Assembly: GCA_903834645.1 (NCBI GenBank)
Contig: CAILKA010000360.1
Location: 1-5,476 of the forward strand
Direction: 5' to 3'
Length of the DNA: 5,476 bases
Source of the DNA: an uncultured beta proteobacterium
GTDB taxonomy: Bacteria > Pseudomonadota > Gammaproteobacteria > Burkholderiales > Burkholderiaceae_C
The position numbers were made by a program, and so were the translations under genes. The notes beneath the pieces are model-generated. The model ran no database searches, was not told the DNA's origin, and was given only the letters and a program-made list of their open reading frames with translations. This document shows, one piece after another, positions 4,573 to 5,476 of the stretch (position 1 is its first letter; the number at the start of each line of letters is the position of its first letter).

Positions 4573-5476
4573 TCAGGCCTTCCGGGCGATGTCGTCGAGG
4601 ATTCGGGTGGCGAATGCCTCGGTGGACATCGCGCCGAGATCCTGGTTGCCCCGGGCGCGCACCGCAACGGTTCCGTTTGCCTTTTCCTTGTCACCTACGA
4701 CGAGGATGTACGGAACCTTCTGCAACGAATGCTCCCGGATCTTATACGTGATTTTCTCGTTGCGCAAATCCAACGAGGCCCTAACTCCTTGTTTTTGCAA
4801 CGTTTTCACCACTTGCGCAGCGTAGTCGGCCTGGGCGTCGGTGATCGAGGAGAGCACCACCTGCACAGGCGCAAGCCAGACAGGCATCGCCCCGGCGTGC
4901 TGCTCGATCAGGATCCCGAGGAAGCGCTCGAGGCTGCCCACGATCGCGCGGTGCAGCATCACAGGGTGGCGCCGTGAGCCATCCTCGGCCACGTACTCGG
5001 CGTCCAGGCGCTGCGCCATCGAGAAGTCGACCTGCATCGTGCCGCACTGCCACTGCCGGCCGATCGCGTCCTTGAGCGTGTATTCGATCTTCGGCCCGTA
5101 GAACGCGCCGTCGCCGGGGGCGATGACGAACTCCACGCCGGAGCGGCGCAGGCTCTCCATCAGCGCGTGCTCGGCCTTGTCCCAGATCTCGTCCGAGCCG
5201 ATGCGCGCGTCGGGCCGCGTAGCCACCGGGTAGAGGATGTCGGTGAAGCCGAAATCGGCGTAGACCTTGTGCAGTAGTGCCGTGTAGGCCACGCACTCGT
5301 CCAGGATCATGTCCTCGGTGCAGAAGATGTGGCCGTCGTCCTGCGTGAAGCCGCGCACGCGCATGATGCCGTGCAGGCCGCCGGTGGGCTCGTTGCGGTG
5401 GCACTGGCCGAACTCGCCGTAGCGCAGCGGCAGGTCTCGGTAGCTCTTGATGCCCTGCTTGAAGATCAGGATGTGG
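4573..5476 (-). CDS. thrS: Threonyl-tRNA synthetase, C-terminal part (N-terminus outside window)
   Basis: ThrS charges tRNA-Thr in the cytoplasm. The window contains the last 300 codons, out of an expected total of about 636. The first complete residue aligns with E. coli His337, just after the zinc ligand Cys334, which lies outside. Class II motif 2 is seen as FGQCHRNEP (window residues 22-30) and motif 3 as HRAIVGSLERFLGIL (175-189). The remaining zinc ligands are present: His49 and His175 of the fragment correspond to E. coli His385 and His511. Other hallmarks are RVRGFTQDDGHIFCTE, GEGAFYGPKIE-like GDGAFYGPKIE and QCGTMQVDF. The anticodon-binding domain runs from about 194 to 295 (WLAPVQVV, DLRNEKITYKIREHSLQ, VGDKE). 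N-terminal TGS and editing domains must lie beyond the right edge. The codons at about 4681-4800 are unusually AT-rich compared with the rest of the gene. The TGA stop lies 72 nt before infC. Confidence 0.98.
   Translation of the reverse strand, partial: HILIFKQGIKSYRDLPLRYGEFGQCHRNEPTGGLHGIMRVRGFTQDDGHIFCTEDMILDECVAYTALLHKVYADFGFTDILYPVATRPDARIGSDEIWDKAEHALMESLRRSGVEFVIAPGDGAFYGPKIEYTLKDAIGRQWQCGTMQVDFSMAQRLDAEYVAEDGSRRHPVMLHRAIVGSLERFLGILIEQHAGAMPVWLAPVQVVLSSITDAQADYAAQVVKTLQKQGVRASLDLRNEKITYKIREHSLQKVPYILVVGDKEKANGTVAVRARGNQDLGAMSTEAFATRILDDIARKA
4741..4767 (-). promoter_or_regulatory. Candidate internal promoter within thrS, reading toward infC
   Basis: On the minus strand, TATAAG (4746-4741) is a 5-of-6 match to the sigma-70 -10 box. 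TTGCGC (4767-4762) lies 15 nt upstream as a weak -35; read as TAAGAT, the -10 would be at a 17-nt spacing. Transcription would start near 4734, inside thrS, and serve infC and the genes after it. E. coli is known to have infC promoters within thrS. The local drop in GC supports it, but part of the sequence is also fixed by the conserved protein motif EKITYKI. Confidence 0.35.
4756..4777. repeat. Perfect 7-bp inverted repeat inside thrS
   Basis: CTCGTTG (4756-4762) and CAACGAG (4771-4777) are exact reverse complements separated by 8 nt. The repeat overlaps the weak -35 element of the candidate promoter. It has no U-rich tail in either direction, so it is not a terminator. It could be an operator-like dyad or an mRNA hairpin; chance within the LDLRNE coding segment is also plausible. 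Confidence 0.4.

Noticed and set aside
3889..4977. A plus-strand open frame of 362 codons opposite infC and thrS.
   Set aside because: Same cause: it is codon-aligned with infC and thrS and reflects scarce TTA, CTA and TCA codons. The opposite strand carries unmistakable conserved genes.

Overview
The window holds most of one housekeeping translation operon, entirely on the minus strand, in the order thrS (3' part), infC, rpmI, rplT, pheS, pheT (5' part). It reads from the right edge to the left edge. It encodes threonyl-tRNA synthetase, initiation factor IF3, ribosomal proteins bL35 and bL20, and the alpha and beta subunits of phenylalanyl-tRNA synthetase. Both end genes are cut by the window: ThrS lacks its N-terminal half and PheT lacks about its last 150 residues. 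All six reading frames are intact, and every catalytic or binding motif I looked for is present.

The DNA is GC-rich, with strong preference for G or C at third codon positions. The proteobacterial gene order, the Proteobacteria-type PheS and PheT sequences and the form of the IF3 N-terminus fit a betaproteobacterium, probably Burkholderiales. That assignment is inference from recalled family sequences, not a database comparison.

Layout from right to left (transcription order): thrS 3' part (5476-4573), 72-nt gap, infC (4500-3949, with a likely AUC start), 136-nt gap with several small hairpins, rpmI (3812-3609), 29-nt gap, rplT (3579-3223), 120-nt gap with two stacked hairpins, one terminator-like, then pheS (3102-2059), 99-nt gap, and pheT (1959 to beyond position 1). 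There is no gene-free stretch over 300 bases. I see no mobile element, tRNA, rRNA or CRISPR array.

The points of interest are regulatory. (1) infC has its only well-placed Shine-Dalgarno in front of an AUC codon, the arrangement used for IF3 autoregulation. (2) A terminator-like hairpin with a U-rich tail sits between rplT and pheS, where enteric bacteria have the pheST attenuator, but no Phe-rich leader peptide is visible. (3) A relatively AT-rich patch with unusual codons inside the 3' part of thrS carries a promoter-like sequence and a perfect 7-bp inverted repeat. (4) rpmI and rplT have textbook ribosome binding sites, whereas pheS and pheT have none that I can see. I found no evidence of a new biological system; the content is a conserved core operon with possible local differences in its control.
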